Shown in pieces: positions 44,374 to 53,996 of a stretch of 64,000 bases of DNA (within the stretch, counting starts at the first letter, position 1; each line of letters opens with the position of its first letter). A model generated the notes under the pieces. That model made no database searches and was not told the DNA's origin. It saw only the letters and a program-made list of their open reading frames with translations. This DNA is from Azospirillum brasilense (GTDB lineage Bacteria; Pseudomonadota; Alphaproteobacteria; Azospirillales; Azospirillaceae): contig NZ_CP012914.1 of the NCBI RefSeq assembly GCF_001315015.1, forward strand, positions 248,001 to 312,000, given 5' to 3'. The position numbers were made by a program, and so were the translations under genes.

Positions 44374-46044
44374 TCACGCCGCCCGGATGTTGACGAGGAA
44401 GCGCTCGACCTCCAGGCGGAGCGTTTCCGCCTGCCGGCTCAGCTCCTCGGCCGAGGACAGCACCTGGGAGGCGGCCGACCCGGTCTCCACCGCGGCCTGA
44501 TGGACCTGGACGATGCTGCCCGACACTTCCGTCGTGCCGTGGGCGGCCTGCTGGACGTTGCGGGCGATCTCGCCGGTGGCCGCGCCCTGCTCCTCCACCG
44601 CGGCGGCGATGGTGGTGGCGATGCCGTTGATCTCTCCGATCGTCCCGCCGATGGTCTTGATGGCGCGGACGGTTTCGGTGGTCACCCCCTGGATCGTCTG
44701 GATCTGGGTGGCGATTTCCTCGGTCGCCCTGGCCGTCTGGTTGGCCAGCGACTTGACCTCCGAGGCCACCACGGCGAAGCCCTTGCCGGCCTCCCCGGCG
44801 CGCGCGGCCTCGATGGTGGCGTTGAGCGCCAGAAGGTTGGTCTGGTCGGCGATGGCCTTGATGAGCCCGACCACCTCGCCGATCTTCTGACCGGCCTCCG
44901 CCAGCCCCTGGACCGTCCGGTCGGTGCGGGCCGCCTCATCCACGGCGTTGCCGGCGATGGTGGTGGAGGTCGCGACGTGGCGGCCGATCTCGGTGATGGA
45001 GGCGGACAACTCCTCGGTGGCCCCGGCGACCGCCTGGACGTTGGTGGTCGCCTGCTCCGACGCGGCGGCGACCGTCGACGCCTGCCGGCTGGTCTCCTCG
45101 GCGGTGGACGACATGGACTTTGCGGTGGCGCGCATCTCGGTGGCGGCGGAGGCCAGCATCTTCAGCGTCGCGTGCACCGTGCTGTCGAAGCCGACGATGT
45201 AGTTTTCCACGAGCGCCTGCCGGGCTTCCTTGCGGGCCTGTTCCTGGCGCTGCTCCTCCTCCATGCGGCGGTTCGCGACGGCGGAATCCTTGAACACGGC
45301 CAGCGAACGGGCGAGCGTGCCCACCTCGTCCTTCCGGTCCGTGCCGTTGACGGTGATGCCGAGATCGCCCTTGGCAAGGCGCTGCATGAGTTCGGCCATG
45401 GCGCGCAGCGGGCCGACCACGCGGAACAGCGTCGTCGTCACCGCAAAGGCGGCGGCCAGCACGCCGAGCAGCACCGCGATCCCCAAAATCCAGCGGGAGG
45501 TGTCGTAAGCGGCGTTGGTCCGCCCATACTCGGCCTCAGCCTCCTTCAACTGCAGGTCGACCAGCTTTCCGACGGCTGCCGCCACCGGATCGATGCTGGG
45601 ATAGAGCGTGGACACCGCGAAGGCGTCGAGCGCGGCCTGATCCTTGGCCTGCATCAGCGCGCGCGCGGTCGTCGCGGCGGCGCGCGCCTTGCCCATGTGG
45701 CGCTCGGCCTCGTTCGCCAGATCCTTTTCGCGGGCGTTCATCGAGGTGGCCGTGAAGGCCGACCAGCGCGTCGCAATCTCGCCCAGTGCGGCATCGATGG
45801 ATTTGAGACCGCCCTCCCAGGTCTCGGCGCCGCCGCGCACCTTGTGCGTGGTGTCGACGATGTTGACGGCGAACATGTCGGAGACGACCTTCAGGTCACG
45901 CAACGGGACGACGCGGTCCTTGAACACCGTCTCCATGCCCCGGTGTGCCTGCCCCAAGGCCAGCCAGCCGGTGGCCGCAATCGCGAAAAGAAAGAAGCAC
46001 AGAACAGAGAGGGCAACCAAAAGGCGTGCTTTGACCGTAGACAT
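44374..46044 (-). CDS. Methyl-accepting chemotaxis protein
   Basis: The 556-residue receptor (start ATG 46044, [12 protein letters not shown]) has a membrane segment at about 8-30. A periplasmic four-helix-like sensor of about 150 residues follows ([20 protein letters not shown]), then a second membrane segment ([20 protein letters not shown]). A HAMP domain comes next ([20 protein letters not shown]), then the signalling coiled coil with [20 protein letters not shown] near its hairpin tip. No C-terminal CheR-docking pentapeptide is seen (the protein ends VNIRAA). The ligand is unknown. A start at 46080 is possible but has no ribosome site. Its upstream region is AT-rich and has a palindrome. 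Confidence 0.92.
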   Translation of the reverse strand: MSTVKARLLVALSVLCFFLFAIAATGWLALGQAHRGMETVFKDRVVPLRDLKVVSDMFAVNIVDTTHKVRGGAETWEGGLKSIDAALGEIATRWSAFTATSMNAREKDLANEAERHMGKARAAATTARALMQAKDQAALDAFAVSTLYPSIDPVAAAVGKLVDLQLKEAEAEYGRTNAAYDTSRWILGIAVLLGVLAAAFAVTTTLFRVVGPLRAMAELMQRLAKGDLGITVNGTDRKDEVGTLARSLAVFKDSAVANRRMEEEQRQEQARKEARQALVENYIVGFDSTVHATLKMLASAATEMRATAKSMSSTAEETSRQASTVAAASEQATTNVQAVAGATEELSASITEIGRHVATSTTIAGNAVDEAARTDRTVQGLAEAGQKIGEVVGLIKAIADQTNLLALNATIEAARAGEAGKGFAVVASEVKSLANQTARATEEIATQIQTIQGVTTETVRAIKTIGGTIGEINGIATTIAAAVEEQGAATGEIARNVQQAAHGTTEVSGSIVQVHQAAVETGSAASQVLSSAEELSRQAETLRLEVERFLVNIRAA

Positions 46045-46121
46045 CGGCTCGTTCCACGATGCGTTGACGTTGCAGGTCATCGCATCGTGGATGATACATA
46101 TTAATATTAAGCTACATTTTA

Positions 46122-46138
46122 ACGAAAATATATTTCGT
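46122..46138. promoter_or_regulatory. Palindrome upstream of the chemotaxis receptor gene
   Basis: ACGAAA-ATATA-TTTCGT is a perfect inverted repeat in an AT-rich stretch about 80 bases before the receptor start. It could be an operator or part of the promoter. Confidence 0.4.
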
Positions 46139-46264
46139 CAAAAAGTAACATTCCTCGTTTTCGAGCAACGCTGTCATGGGGGTCACGACGGTGTCTTGCT
46201 CCGGACGGTGGCAAACGCTTCCACCACATCTTCGAGCAAAGATTGCAAGTGGGCGATGTGCCGC

Positions 46265-46699
46265 TCACCCCTCCAGCTTGAAGCTTCCATCCTCGCCCAG
46301 CGCGGCGAAGGGGTTCCAGGCGACCTCCCAGGGGTGACCGTCCGGGTCGGCGAAATAGCCGCTGTAGCCGCCCCAGAAGACGTCCTGCGCCGGCTTCAGG
46401 ATGCGCCCGCCGGCCCGTTCGGCCTGGGCCATCACGGCGTCAACCTCCGCCTTGCTGCGCAGGTTGTGGGCCAGCGTGATGCCGCCGAAACCCGAGGTCG
46501 GGCCGGACTCCGCCAGATGCGCGTCCTCGGCCAGCGCCTCCCGCCCGAACAGGGCGAGCGCCACGCCGCCCAGCTGGTAGAAGGTGATGGCGTCCTGGCT
46601 GACCGGGGAGGGGGTCCAGCCCAGCCCTTCCTCGTAGAAGCGGCGGCTGCGCGCGAGGTCGGCGACGCCCAACGTGATCAGGCTGACTCTCTGTTCCAT
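46265..46699 (-). CDS. VOC (glyoxalase/dioxygenase-like) family protein
   Basis: The 144-residue protein has the paired beta-alpha-beta-beta-beta modules of the vicinal oxygen chelate fold: ITLGVADLARSRRFYEEGLG at the start, and GGYSGYFADPDGHPWEVAWN at the end of the second module. Its enzymatic substrate cannot be assigned. It begins one base after the stop of the upstream rhodanese gene, so the two are co-translated. Confidence 0.85.
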   Translation of the reverse strand: MEQRVSLITLGVADLARSRRFYEEGLGWTPSPVSQDAITFYQLGGVALALFGREALAEDAHLAESGPTSGFGGITLAHNLRSKAEVDAVMAQAERAGGRILKPAQDVFWGGYSGYFADPDGHPWEVAWNPFAALGEDGSFKLEG

Positions 46700-46700
46700 C

Positions 46701-47105
46701 TCAGCCGTCCTTGCGTTCGACCGTGGCGATGGGCAGCCCGGCCTCCTTCCAGCCTTTGAAACCGCCTTCGAGGTGGCAGACGTTCTCCAGCCCCATCGAC
46801 TGCACCGTGTCTGTGGCGAGCGCCGAGCGCCAGCCGCTGGCGCAGTAGAAGACGAAGCGCTTGCCCGACGCGAAGACCGGCTTGTGATAGGGGCTGTCCG
46901 GGTCCACCCAGAATTCCAGCATGCCGCGGGTGGCCGGGAAGGCGCCGGGGATCATGCCGTCGCGCGTCAGCTCGCGCGGGTCGCGGATGTCCACGAAGAC
47001 CACGTCGGGGTCGCCGTGCAGGGACAGCGCCTCCTGTGGCGTGATCGCCTGGATGCGGGCGTTCGCTTCGGCCAGCAGTTCCTTGTAGCCCTTCTTCATC
47101 GGCAT
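46701..47105 (-). CDS. Single-domain rhodanese-like sulfurtransferase
   Basis: The 134-residue protein starts at ATG 47105 (MPMKKGYKELLAEANARIQA). It has the rhodanese features DVVFVDIRDPRELTRDGMIP and the active-site loop FVFYCASGWRSALAT, with the nucleophile in CASGWRS, and ends GGFKGWKEAGLPI. It probably moves sulfane sulfur between cytoplasmic acceptors. The VOC gene follows with a 1-base gap. It is divergent from the YkvA-like gene at 47262. Confidence 0.9.
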   Translation of the reverse strand: MPMKKGYKELLAEANARIQAITPQEALSLHGDPDVVFVDIRDPRELTRDGMIPGAFPATRGMLEFWVDPDSPYHKPVFASGKRFVFYCASGWRSALATDTVQSMGLENVCHLEGGFKGWKEAGLPIATVERKDG

Positions 47106-47261
47106 GGCGCTTTCCTCCTTCTGACCCTTTGGCCGTAGTCGAACCCTTGGCGGGACCATTGGCGCGTCTGCGCTGTTGTCACTCCACGCAACTGTGCAAC
47201 AGGCCGCCCCGCCCGGTCCACCGGGAAGGGCGGTAAGGCCAGGGGGAGCCCAGGGAAAGCC

Positions 47262-47705
47262 ATGCAGACTGCCACCGACGGACCCACCGAAGCCGCCGCC
47301 GCTTTGCCCGCCGTCATCGATCCCGTCCGCGTGGAGCGGAACGAGCGCTACGTCCGCCGCCGCTTCTGGAACACGCTGCGCGCCAACCTGCACCGCATTC
47401 CCTTCCTGGAGCAGGCGCTGGCCGCCTTCTTCTGCGCGACCGACCCGCAGACGCCCTTCAAGGCGAAGGCGATCCTGATGGCGGCGCTGGCCTATTTCGT
47501 GCTGCCCGCCGACTCGATCCCGGACTGGCTGATCGCGGTCGGTTTCGTGGACGACGCGGCGGTGCTGGCCACGGCCGTCCATGCGGTGCGCAGCAATCTG
47601 AAGCCCGAGCATGAGGACCGCGCCCGCGCCGCCCTGCGCAAGGAGCAACAGATGAAGCCTGCCGCGGGTGACGCTTCCGGGATGAAGCCCGCCGGAAACA
47701 GCTGA
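47262..47705 (+). CDS. YkvA family (DUF1232) protein
   Basis: The 147-residue protein contains the DUF1232 core: PFKAKAILMAALAYFVLPADS followed by IPDWLIAVGFVDDAAVLATA. This family has a short membrane-associated helical hairpin with the conserved Pro-Asp (LPADSIPD). The N-terminus has no special motif and the C-terminus is soluble and charged. Its function is unknown. It converges with the EamA gene whose stop is 5 bases away. Confidence 0.82.
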   Translation: MQTATDGPTEAAAALPAVIDPVRVERNERYVRRRFWNTLRANLHRIPFLEQALAAFFCATDPQTPFKAKAILMAALAYFVLPADSIPDWLIAVGFVDDAAVLATAVHAVRSNLKPEHEDRARAALRKEQQMKPAAGDASGMKPAGNS

Positions 47706-47709
47706 CGGC

Positions 47710-48642
47710 TCACGCCTTGGCGGAGGCCGTCCGCTCGGCGCGGGACTGCGCGGCGTCGCGGTGCGCGGTGTAGAGCGCGGAGGCCGCGATCACCCCGGCG
47801 CCGACCCAGCCCCACAGGTCCATGGCCTCGCCGAACAGCGGCCAGGCGAGCAGGGCGGTGAAGGGCAGGCGGGCGTAGTCGTAGGGCATCATCGCCGAGG
47901 CCGGCGCCAGCTTGAAGGCGCGGGTCATCGCCAACTGCCCCAGCGTCAGCACGCCGCCCAGCAGGACGAGCCAGCCGAGCGCCGTCCAGCTCGGCCACTC
48001 CCACACGAACAGGGCCGGCACCAGTGCCATCGGGGTCAGGAACAGCCCCATGTAGGCGACCACCACCATCACCCCGTCGGACGTCGCCAGCGCCCGCACC
48101 TGCAGCGTGGTGGCGGCGGCGGCGACGCAATGCAGAAGCATGACCAGGATCGCCGGGTCCAGGGTGGTGTCGCCGGGGCGGACCACGATCATCACCCCGG
48201 CCAGCCCGACCAGGACGGCGGCCCAGCGCCGCGCCCGCACCGTCTCGTTCAGGAACAGCGCGGCCCCGGCGGTGACGAAGAGGGGGATGGTGAAGCTGAG
48301 CGCCGTGGCGTCCGGCAGCGGCATATGGGTGACGCTGTAGAACCAGCACAGCATCGCCACCAGGCTGGTCGCCGAGCGGGAGGCGTAGAGCCCGGCCCGC
48401 CCGGTGCGCAGCCGTCCCAGCCCGACCGCCGCGAGCCAGGGCAGCATGAACATCAGGCTGAACAGGTTGCGGAAGAAGACAATCTCGAAGGGATGAAGCT
48501 CACCGCTGACATGGCGGATCATCGCGTTGCCGATGGCGATGAACAGGGCGGCCCCGAGCATCCAGAATGCCGCCTCCAGCGGCTTTCCCGCCATGCCGGG
48601 GCCTGTGGCGGGACCTTTGGCGGTAAGCGCGTGGGTGGGCAA
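47710..48642 (-). CDS. EamA/DMT-family transporter
   Basis: The 310-residue protein has about ten hydrophobic segments in two EamA repeats. Examples are EAAFWMLGAALFIAIGNAMI and FRNLFSLMFMLPWLAAVGLG in the first, and PSWTALGWLVLLGGVLTLGQ plus PFTALLAWPLFGEAMDLWGW in the second. Substrates in this family are metabolites or drugs, unknown here. It lies between the YkvA-like gene and the ccm operon with no obvious partner. Confidence 0.85.
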   Translation of the reverse strand: MPTHALTAKGPATGPGMAGKPLEAAFWMLGAALFIAIGNAMIRHVSGELHPFEIVFFRNLFSLMFMLPWLAAVGLGRLRTGRAGLYASRSATSLVAMLCWFYSVTHMPLPDATALSFTIPLFVTAGAALFLNETVRARRWAAVLVGLAGVMIVVRPGDTTLDPAILVMLLHCVAAAATTLQVRALATSDGVMVVVAYMGLFLTPMALVPALFVWEWPSWTALGWLVLLGGVLTLGQLAMTRAFKLAPASAMMPYDYARLPFTALLAWPLFGEAMDLWGWVGAGVIAASALYTAHRDAAQSRAERTASAKA

Positions 48643-48764
48643 TCGGTTGCGTCCCTGGCGGATCGGCTTGCGGGTGGCGCGTTCCGTTCGGGCGCGCCAC
48701 CCCAGCGTGCAACGCCATCCTGCTCTTCAGGCGCACCGGGTTGCAAGAGACATTCGAAAGACGC

Positions 48765-50213
48765 TCAGCCCCCGGCCTTCAGCGAGTCGAGGCGGGCGCG
48801 AATCAGCGTGTATTCCGGCTCCTCCGGCTTGAACTGGGCCAGCAGGCGGGTCCACAGATCGGTGGCCTCCGTGGTCTGGCCGATGCCCGCGGCGTTCAGG
48901 CCGAGCAGCCAGAGCGCGTCGCGGTTGTCGGGCTCGGCCGCCAGCGCCTGACGGAGCGAGGCGACGGCCTCCTCCGGCATCGGGCCGGGCTTGCTGCTCC
49001 GCGGCTCCGCCGACAGCAGGGCGGAGGCGTAGGCGACCAGCACGTCGGGCCGCTGGGGGGCGCGTTCCCGCGCCTTGCGGGCGGCGTCGATGGCCTTCGC
49101 CGACTCGCCCATCACGCCGTAGGAGCGCGACAGCCGCAGCCAGCCGTCCACGTCGTCCGGGTTGGCCTCCAGCCGGGCGGCCAGACCGTCGACCATGCCG
49201 CGGATCATCTGCTGCTGGTCCTCGCCCTCGGTCTGGCCCTGCGCCTGACCCTGGCCCTGACCCTGGTTTTGGGCGACCGGCGGCTGTTGCTGGGCGGGCA
49301 GCGGTTCCGGCGTCACCTTGGCCGGGTCGAGGTTCAGCGCCTTGGCGGCCTCCGCGATCTGCGTCCGGACGATCGGCACCCAGGGCGCGTCGGCGTGGGA
49401 CTCGGCGAGCAGGGCGCTCCAGCGCTCCAGCGCGTCCTTGCTGTCGCCGGCCTGGAAGCGGGCCAGCGCGGCGTAGAAGCGGGCGCGCGGCTCCGTCGGG
49501 TCCTTCGCCAGCACGCGGTCGAAGGTCTTGCGGGCCTCGTCCGGCACGGTGCCGCCGTTGGCCGAGATCAGAACCTCGCCATAGCTGCCGAGAAGCTCCA
49601 GATCGTCGCCGGCCAGGGCCACCGCCTTGCCCAGCGCGTCGGCGGCCTCGGGCAGGCGGCCCATCTTGGCGTAGGCCTGGCCGAGGATGGCCCAGCCCTG
49701 CGGGTCGTCGGGGGTCTCGGCGAGCTGGGCCTTCAGCTTGTCCATCGCCGCCAGCACGTTCTTCGGCGGCCCGCCGCGCTCATGGTCGAGATTGCGCGAG
49801 GCCAGCGGCTGGGCCGGCAGCTCGGGACGGCCCAGCTTGCCATAGACGGCCAGCGTGCCGAGCGGCAGCAGGACGGCCAGCAGGGCGGCCAGCGCCATGG
49901 CGCTGCGCGGGGTGCGGGCGGCGGTGGGCTTGCCCTTCTTCGCGTCCTTCGCCCCATTCTTCACTGGGCCCTTGCCGCGGTCGGCGATGGCCAGCATGCG
50001 GCGGCCGATCTCGGCGCGGGCGGCGGCGGCCTGCGCCTCGCTGATCAGGCCGCGGCCCTGGTCGCGCTCCAGCTCGCCCAGCTGGTCGCGGTAGACCTCC
50101 AGGTCGTAGGCGGCGCGCTCCTCGGCGGCGCCCTCGGGCTTCCTCAGCAGCGGCGGCACGATCAGCAGCACCACGGCCGCCGTCAGGGCGGCGGCGACGA
50201 TCCAGAACAGCAT
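48765..50213 (-). CDS. ccmI: Cytochrome c-type biogenesis protein CcmI
   Basis: The 482-residue protein has an N-terminal membrane segment (MLFWIVAAALTAAVVLLIVP), a cytoplasmic coiled region (LEVYRDQLGELERDQGRGLI), a second membrane segment (PRSAMALAALLAVLLPLGTL) and a periplasmic TPR domain. CcmI is the apocytochrome c chaperone that delivers substrate to CcmF/H. The TPR repeats are split by a Gln/Gly-rich linker (QNQGQGQGQAQGQTEG). Its start overlaps the ccmH stop by one base (TGATG). It is the last gene of the operon. Confidence 0.92.
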   Translation of the reverse strand: MLFWIVAAALTAAVVLLIVPPLLRKPEGAAEERAAYDLEVYRDQLGELERDQGRGLISEAQAAAARAEIGRRMLAIADRGKGPVKNGAKDAKKGKPTAARTPRSAMALAALLAVLLPLGTLAVYGKLGRPELPAQPLASRNLDHERGGPPKNVLAAMDKLKAQLAETPDDPQGWAILGQAYAKMGRLPEAADALGKAVALAGDDLELLGSYGEVLISANGGTVPDEARKTFDRVLAKDPTEPRARFYAALARFQAGDSKDALERWSALLAESHADAPWVPIVRTQIAEAAKALNLDPAKVTPEPLPAQQQPPVAQNQGQGQGQAQGQTEGEDQQQMIRGMVDGLAARLEANPDDVDGWLRLSRSYGVMGESAKAIDAARKARERAPQRPDVLVAYASALLSAEPRSSKPGPMPEEAVASLRQALAAEPDNRDALWLLGLNAAGIGQTTEATDLWTRLLAQFKPEEPEYTLIRARLDSLKAGG

Positions 50214-50701
50214 CAGGCTTTGTCCTTGCGGAGCAGGGCGTCCAGGCGCCGCCGCTCGTCCTCGGTCAGCGGGGCGGTGTCGCCGCCCGCGGTCATCGGG
50301 CCATCGGCGGCAGCCCCCTTCCGCCCGCGCAGGTACAGGGCCGTCACGACGCCGCCGATGGCCAGGATCACGAAGGGGCCGATCCACAGGAACAGCGTCG
50401 TCGCCTTGAAGGGCGGGCGCAGCAGCACATAGTCGCCGTAGCGGTCGGTGACGAAGCTCAGCACCTGCTGGTTGCTGTCGCCGGCGGTCAGCCGCTCGCG
50501 GACCAGCACGCGCAGGTCGCGGGCGAGCGGCGCGTTGGAATCGTCGATCGACTGGTTCTGGCAGACGAGGCAGCGCAGGTCCTTGCTGATCTCCCGCGCA
50601 CGGCCCTCCAGCGCCGGGTCCTTCAGCACCTCGTCGGGCTGGACGGCGGAGGCGGCGACCGGGGTCAACGCCAGCAGGACGGCGAGAAGGAGGGCTCTCA
50701 C
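50213..50701 (-). CDS. ccmH: Cytochrome c maturation protein CcmH
   Basis: The 162-residue protein starts at GTG 50701, overlapping the stop of ccmG (GTGA). It has a signal segment (RALLLAVLLALTPVAASA), the LRCLVCQNQSI motif with the two redox Cys residues that reduce apocytochrome c, and a C-terminal membrane segment (LFLWIGPFVILAIGGVVTAL). It takes electrons from CcmG and works with CcmF. Length and motif are typical. Confidence 0.95.
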   Translation of the reverse strand: MRALLLAVLLALTPVAASAVQPDEVLKDPALEGRAREISKDLRCLVCQNQSIDDSNAPLARDLRVLVRERLTAGDSNQQVLSFVTDRYGDYVLLRPPFKATTLFLWIGPFVILAIGGVVTALYLRGRKGAAADGPMTAGGDTAPLTEDERRRLDALLRKDKA

Positions 50702-51234
50702 GACGCGCTCCGCAGATGCTTGACCATGGGCAGGATCTGCTCCTCGACCACCTGCGGGGTCAGGGGGCCGACATGCTTGAAGCGGATGCGGCCCTGGCGG
50801 TCGAGCAGGAAGGTCTCCGGCACGCCGTAGACGCCCCAGTCGATGGACACGCGGCCGTCCAGGTCGACGCCGATGCTGGCGTAGGGATCGCCGTTGCGGT
50901 TCAGCCAGGCGATGGCGTCCTCCGCCTTGTCCTTGTGGTTGATGCCGCGCACCGTCACGCCCTGCTCGCGGGCGAGCCGGGTGATGATCGGGTGCTCGGC
51001 CTTGCAGGGGATGCACCAGGAGGCGAAGACGTTCACCAGCGTGACGTCGCCCTTCAGCGTCGCGTTGGACAGCCCTTCCTTGTGGCCCGGCAGCGGCGGC
51101 AGCGAGAATTCCGGCGCCGGCTTGTCGATCAGGGCGGAGGGAATGTCGCGCGGGTCGCGGTCGAACCCGCGCAGGAAGGCCACGCCGACACCGACGAACA
51201 GCAGCAGCGGCAACAGATAGATCAGGCGGCGCAT
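50698..51234 (-). CDS. ccmG: Thioredoxin-like CcmG/DsbE
   Basis: The 178-residue membrane-anchored thioredoxin has an N-terminal helix (LIYLLPLLLFVGVGVAFLRG), the active-site motif WCIPC in NVFASWCIPCKAEHPII, and a GVPETF motif (cis-Pro region) in YGVPETFLLDRQGRI. It reduces CcmH or apocytochrome c in the periplasm using electrons from the CcdA/DsbD system. It follows ccmF by 13 bases and overlaps ccmH by four. Confidence 0.96.
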   Translation of the reverse strand: MRRLIYLLPLLLFVGVGVAFLRGFDRDPRDIPSALIDKPAPEFSLPPLPGHKEGLSNATLKGDVTLVNVFASWCIPCKAEHPIITRLAREQGVTVRGINHKDKAEDAIAWLNRNGDPYASIGVDLDGRVSIDWGVYGVPETFLLDRQGRIRFKHVGPLTPQVVEEQILPMVKHLRSAS

Positions 51235-51247
51235 CGGAAGCGTGTCC

Positions 51248-53239
51248 TTACTCGGCGGGCTGAAGATTGCCCTTGGCGGCGCGGCGGCGCTCCGGGGCGC
51301 CGACGCGGAAGCGGCGGTCGGACAGGCTGACCAGCCCGCCCAGCATCATCCCCAGCGAGCCGATCCAGATCCACGGCACCAGCGGGTGATGGTACAGCCG
51401 CACGGTCCAGGCCGTGCCGTTCTGCGTCGGGTCGCCCAGCGCCACGTAGACGTCGGACAGCCAGGTGGTGTGGATCGCCGCCTCGGTCGTCGTCATGCGG
51501 GTGACCGGGTAGCTGCGGCGCTGCGGCGTCAGGGTGGCGATGGTCTTGCCGTCGCGGGTGACGGTGAAGACGCCCTGCTCGGCGCTGTAGTTCGGCCCCT
51601 GCACCGCGCCGACGCGATCGAAGTGAACGGCGTAGGCGCCGACCGTGGCGTTGTCGCCCGGCTTCATCGCCTTGATCGTCTCGCTCTGCCAGGCCGAGGT
51701 GCCGGTCATGCCGGCGATGGCGATGCCCATGGAGGCGTGGGCGATGGTCATCCCCCAGGCGCTGCGCGGCAGGTTGACCGCGCGGTTCCAGCTGTCCTTG
51801 ACCGGGATGCGGAACAGGCGGATGCGCTCGGCGAACTCGGCGATCGAGCCGAAGAAGGCCCAGGCGGCGAGCGCGACCCCGACCAGCGCCAGCAGCGGCC
51901 CGCCGCCGTTGGTGACGTAGGCGGCGATGGCGACGCAGGCCACGGTCGCCACGCCGGCCGTCCACAGCCGGGTCAGGGCGCCCAGCAGGTCGGCGCGCTT
52001 CCAGGCCAGGAAGGGACCGATCACCATGGCGATCACCATCGGGATGGCGACCGGGATGAAGGTGGCGTTGAAGAAGGGCGGGCCGACCGACACCTTGCCG
52101 AGGTCGAGCACGTCGAGGAACAGCGGGTAGAGCGTGCCGATGAACACCGTCGCCGTCGCGGTGGACAGCAGCAGGTTGTTCAGCACCAGCGAGCCCTCGC
52201 GGCTGACCGGGGCGAACAGGCCGCCGGTCTTCAGGCTGGGCGCCCGCACGGAGTAGAGCAGCAGCGAGCCGCCGGTGGCGATCGCCAGCAGGACCAGGAT
52301 GAAGACGCCGCGCGCCGGGTCCACCGCGAAGGCGTGGACCGAGGTCAGGATGCCCGAGCGCACCAGGAAGGTGCCCATCAGCGACAGCGAGAAGGTGATG
52401 ATCGCCAGCAGGATGGTCCAGGTCTTCAGCGCGTCGCGCTTCTCCACCACGATGGCGGAGTGCAGCAGCGCGGTGCCGGCCAGCCAGGGCATGAAGGAGG
52501 CGTTCTCGACCGGGTCCCAGTACCACCAGCCGCCCCAGCCCAGCTCGTAATAGGCCCACCAGGAGCCGAGCGCGATGCCGGCGGTCAGCGTCGACCAGGC
52601 GGCCAGCGTCCAGGGCCGCACCCAGCGCGCCCAGGCCGGGTCGACGCGCCCCTCGATCAGGGCGGCGACCGCGAAGGAGAAGGCGATGGAGAAACCGACA
52701 TAGCCCGCGTAGAGGAAGGGCGGGTGGAAGGCGAGGCCGGGGTCCTGCAACAGCGGGTTCAGGTCGTTGCCGTCGAGCGGCGCCGGCACCACGCGCAGGA
52801 AGGGGTTCGACGTGATCAGGATGAACAGCAGGAAGCCGACGCCGATCATGCCCTGGACGGAGATGACGCGGGCCTTCAGCGAGGGCGGCAGGTTGCGCCC
52901 GAAGATGCCGACGGCCGCGCCGAACGCCGTCAGCATGACGACCCACAGCATCATCGAGCCTTCGTGGTTCCCCCACACGCCCGACACCTTGTAGAGCATC
53001 GGCTTCATCGAGTGGCTGTTCTGGACCACGTTCGACACGCTGAAGTCCGACACCACATGGGCCCAGGTCAGGGCGCCGTAGGCGACCAGCACCAGCAGCA
53101 ACTGCGCGATGGCGGCGGGGCGGGCGACGCCCATCCAGGCGGCGTTGCCGGTGGCGGCACCCACCAGGGGGACGCCGGACTGCACCAGCGCCACGAACAG
53201 CGCCAGCACCAGCGCGTAATGGCCGAGTTCGGGAATCAC
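51248..53239 (-). CDS. ccmF: Heme lyase subunit CcmF
   Basis: The 663-residue integral membrane protein has about 15 hydrophobic segments. The heme-handling WWD domain is YYELGWGGWWYWDPVENASF. A conserved CcmF loop follows near SGILTSVHAFAVDPARG. A C-terminal periplasmic domain is followed by a last helix. CcmF with CcmH and CcmI forms the ligation complex attaching heme to apocytochrome c. It starts at a GTG with GGGAG upstream, 55 bases after ccmE. Confidence 0.96.
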   Translation of the reverse strand: MIPELGHYALVLALFVALVQSGVPLVGAATGNAAWMGVARPAAIAQLLLVLVAYGALTWAHVVSDFSVSNVVQNSHSMKPMLYKVSGVWGNHEGSMMLWVVMLTAFGAAVGIFGRNLPPSLKARVISVQGMIGVGFLLFILITSNPFLRVVPAPLDGNDLNPLLQDPGLAFHPPFLYAGYVGFSIAFSFAVAALIEGRVDPAWARWVRPWTLAAWSTLTAGIALGSWWAYYELGWGGWWYWDPVENASFMPWLAGTALLHSAIVVEKRDALKTWTILLAIITFSLSLMGTFLVRSGILTSVHAFAVDPARGVFILVLLAIATGGSLLLYSVRAPSLKTGGLFAPVSREGSLVLNNLLLSTATATVFIGTLYPLFLDVLDLGKVSVGPPFFNATFIPVAIPMVIAMVIGPFLAWKRADLLGALTRLWTAGVATVACVAIAAYVTNGGGPLLALVGVALAAWAFFGSIAEFAERIRLFRIPVKDSWNRAVNLPRSAWGMTIAHASMGIAIAGMTGTSAWQSETIKAMKPGDNATVGAYAVHFDRVGAVQGPNYSAEQGVFTVTRDGKTIATLTPQRRSYPVTRMTTTEAAIHTTWLSDVYVALGDPTQNGTAWTVRLYHHPLVPWIWIGSLGMMLGGLVSLSDRRFRVGAPERRRAAKGNLQPAE

Positions 53240-53294
53240 GGGCCCGATGCTCCCTAAAAGAACGGAATGAGGAGGAGTGGAGAAGCCGCCAGCG

Positions 53295-53750
53295 TCACGA
53301 GCTGGGCTTCTGCTCCTTCGAGTTCGCCTTGAAGTGCTCCGCCTCCTTCAACGCGGCGGCGACCTCCGGCGGCATGTAGTTCTCGTCGTGCTTGGCCAGC
53401 ACCTCGCGCGCCTGGAAGACGCCGTTGATCATGCGGCCTTCCGTGATGACGCCCTGACCCTCGCGGAACAGGTCGGGAAGCTGGCCGCGGTAGCTGACGG
53501 CGACGGTGTGCACCGTGTCGGTGACGCGGAACCGCGTCGTCACCCCGTCGGGCATCTTGCTGACGCTGCCCTCCTCGACGAGGCCGCCCAGGCGGAAGTT
53601 GCGGTCGCCGATGTCCTGGGTCTGCAACTGCGTGGGGCTGAAGAAGAAGACGATGTTGTCCTCGAACGCCGTCAGCGTCAGGGCGGTGGCCGCGCCAAGG
53701 CCCAGCAGGGCGAGGCCCAGCATGTAGAGGCGCCGTTTCTTGCGGGTCAT
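53295..53750 (-). CDS. ccmE: Heme chaperone CcmE
   Basis: The 151-residue protein has an N-terminal membrane helix (LYMLGLALLGLGAATALTLT) and an OB-fold domain ending in AKHDENYMPPE; the His of HDENY is the covalent heme-binding residue. CcmE carries heme from CcmC to CcmF. Its ATG overlaps the ccmD stop by four bases (ATGA), so translation is coupled. Its length is typical. Confidence 0.96.
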   Translation of the reverse strand: MTRKKRRLYMLGLALLGLGAATALTLTAFEDNIVFFFSPTQLQTQDIGDRNFRLGGLVEEGSVSKMPDGVTTRFRVTDTVHTVAVSYRGQLPDLFREGQGVITEGRMINGVFQAREVLAKHDENYMPPEVAAALKEAEHFKANSKEQKPSS

Positions 53751-53965
53751 CCTTCACCAACCTCCGCCGCGGGCGACGCCGCGGCTCCGTTGCGCGCCCG
53801 GCGCCGCCGCGGCGGGCGGCTGCCTTCCAGCGCCTTCAGGGTCGTCTCGGCGCCGCGCAGCGCCTTCAGCGTGGCGACCAGCAGGCCGACCATCACCAGC
53901 GCCGCCAGCGCGTAGGACGACCAGACATACGCGGCGTAGCCGCCCATCGCGAAAAACTCTGCCAT
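53747..53965 (-). CDS. ccmD: Heme exporter accessory protein CcmD
   Basis: The 72-residue protein starts MAEFFAMGGYAAYVWSSYAL and has one membrane helix (LAALVMVGLLVATL) followed by a basic then disordered C-terminus (RPPRRRRARNGAAASPAAEV). CcmD stabilises the CcmC-CcmE heme handover. The family is short and variable; identification rests on the opening GGYAAYVWSSYA motif and its place between ccmC and ccmE. Confidence 0.9.
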   Translation of the reverse strand: MAEFFAMGGYAAYVWSSYALAALVMVGLLVATLKALRGAETTLKALEGSRPPRRRRARNGAAASPAAEVGEG

Positions 53966-53996
53966 CCTTGCCTCCGGCCCCGCCTGTTCCCGTGCC

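Noticed and set aside
47106..47648. Upstream extension of the rhodanese frame
   Set aside because: It runs opposite the YkvA-family gene, has no family match and no good start; ATG 47105 gives the standard rhodanese length.
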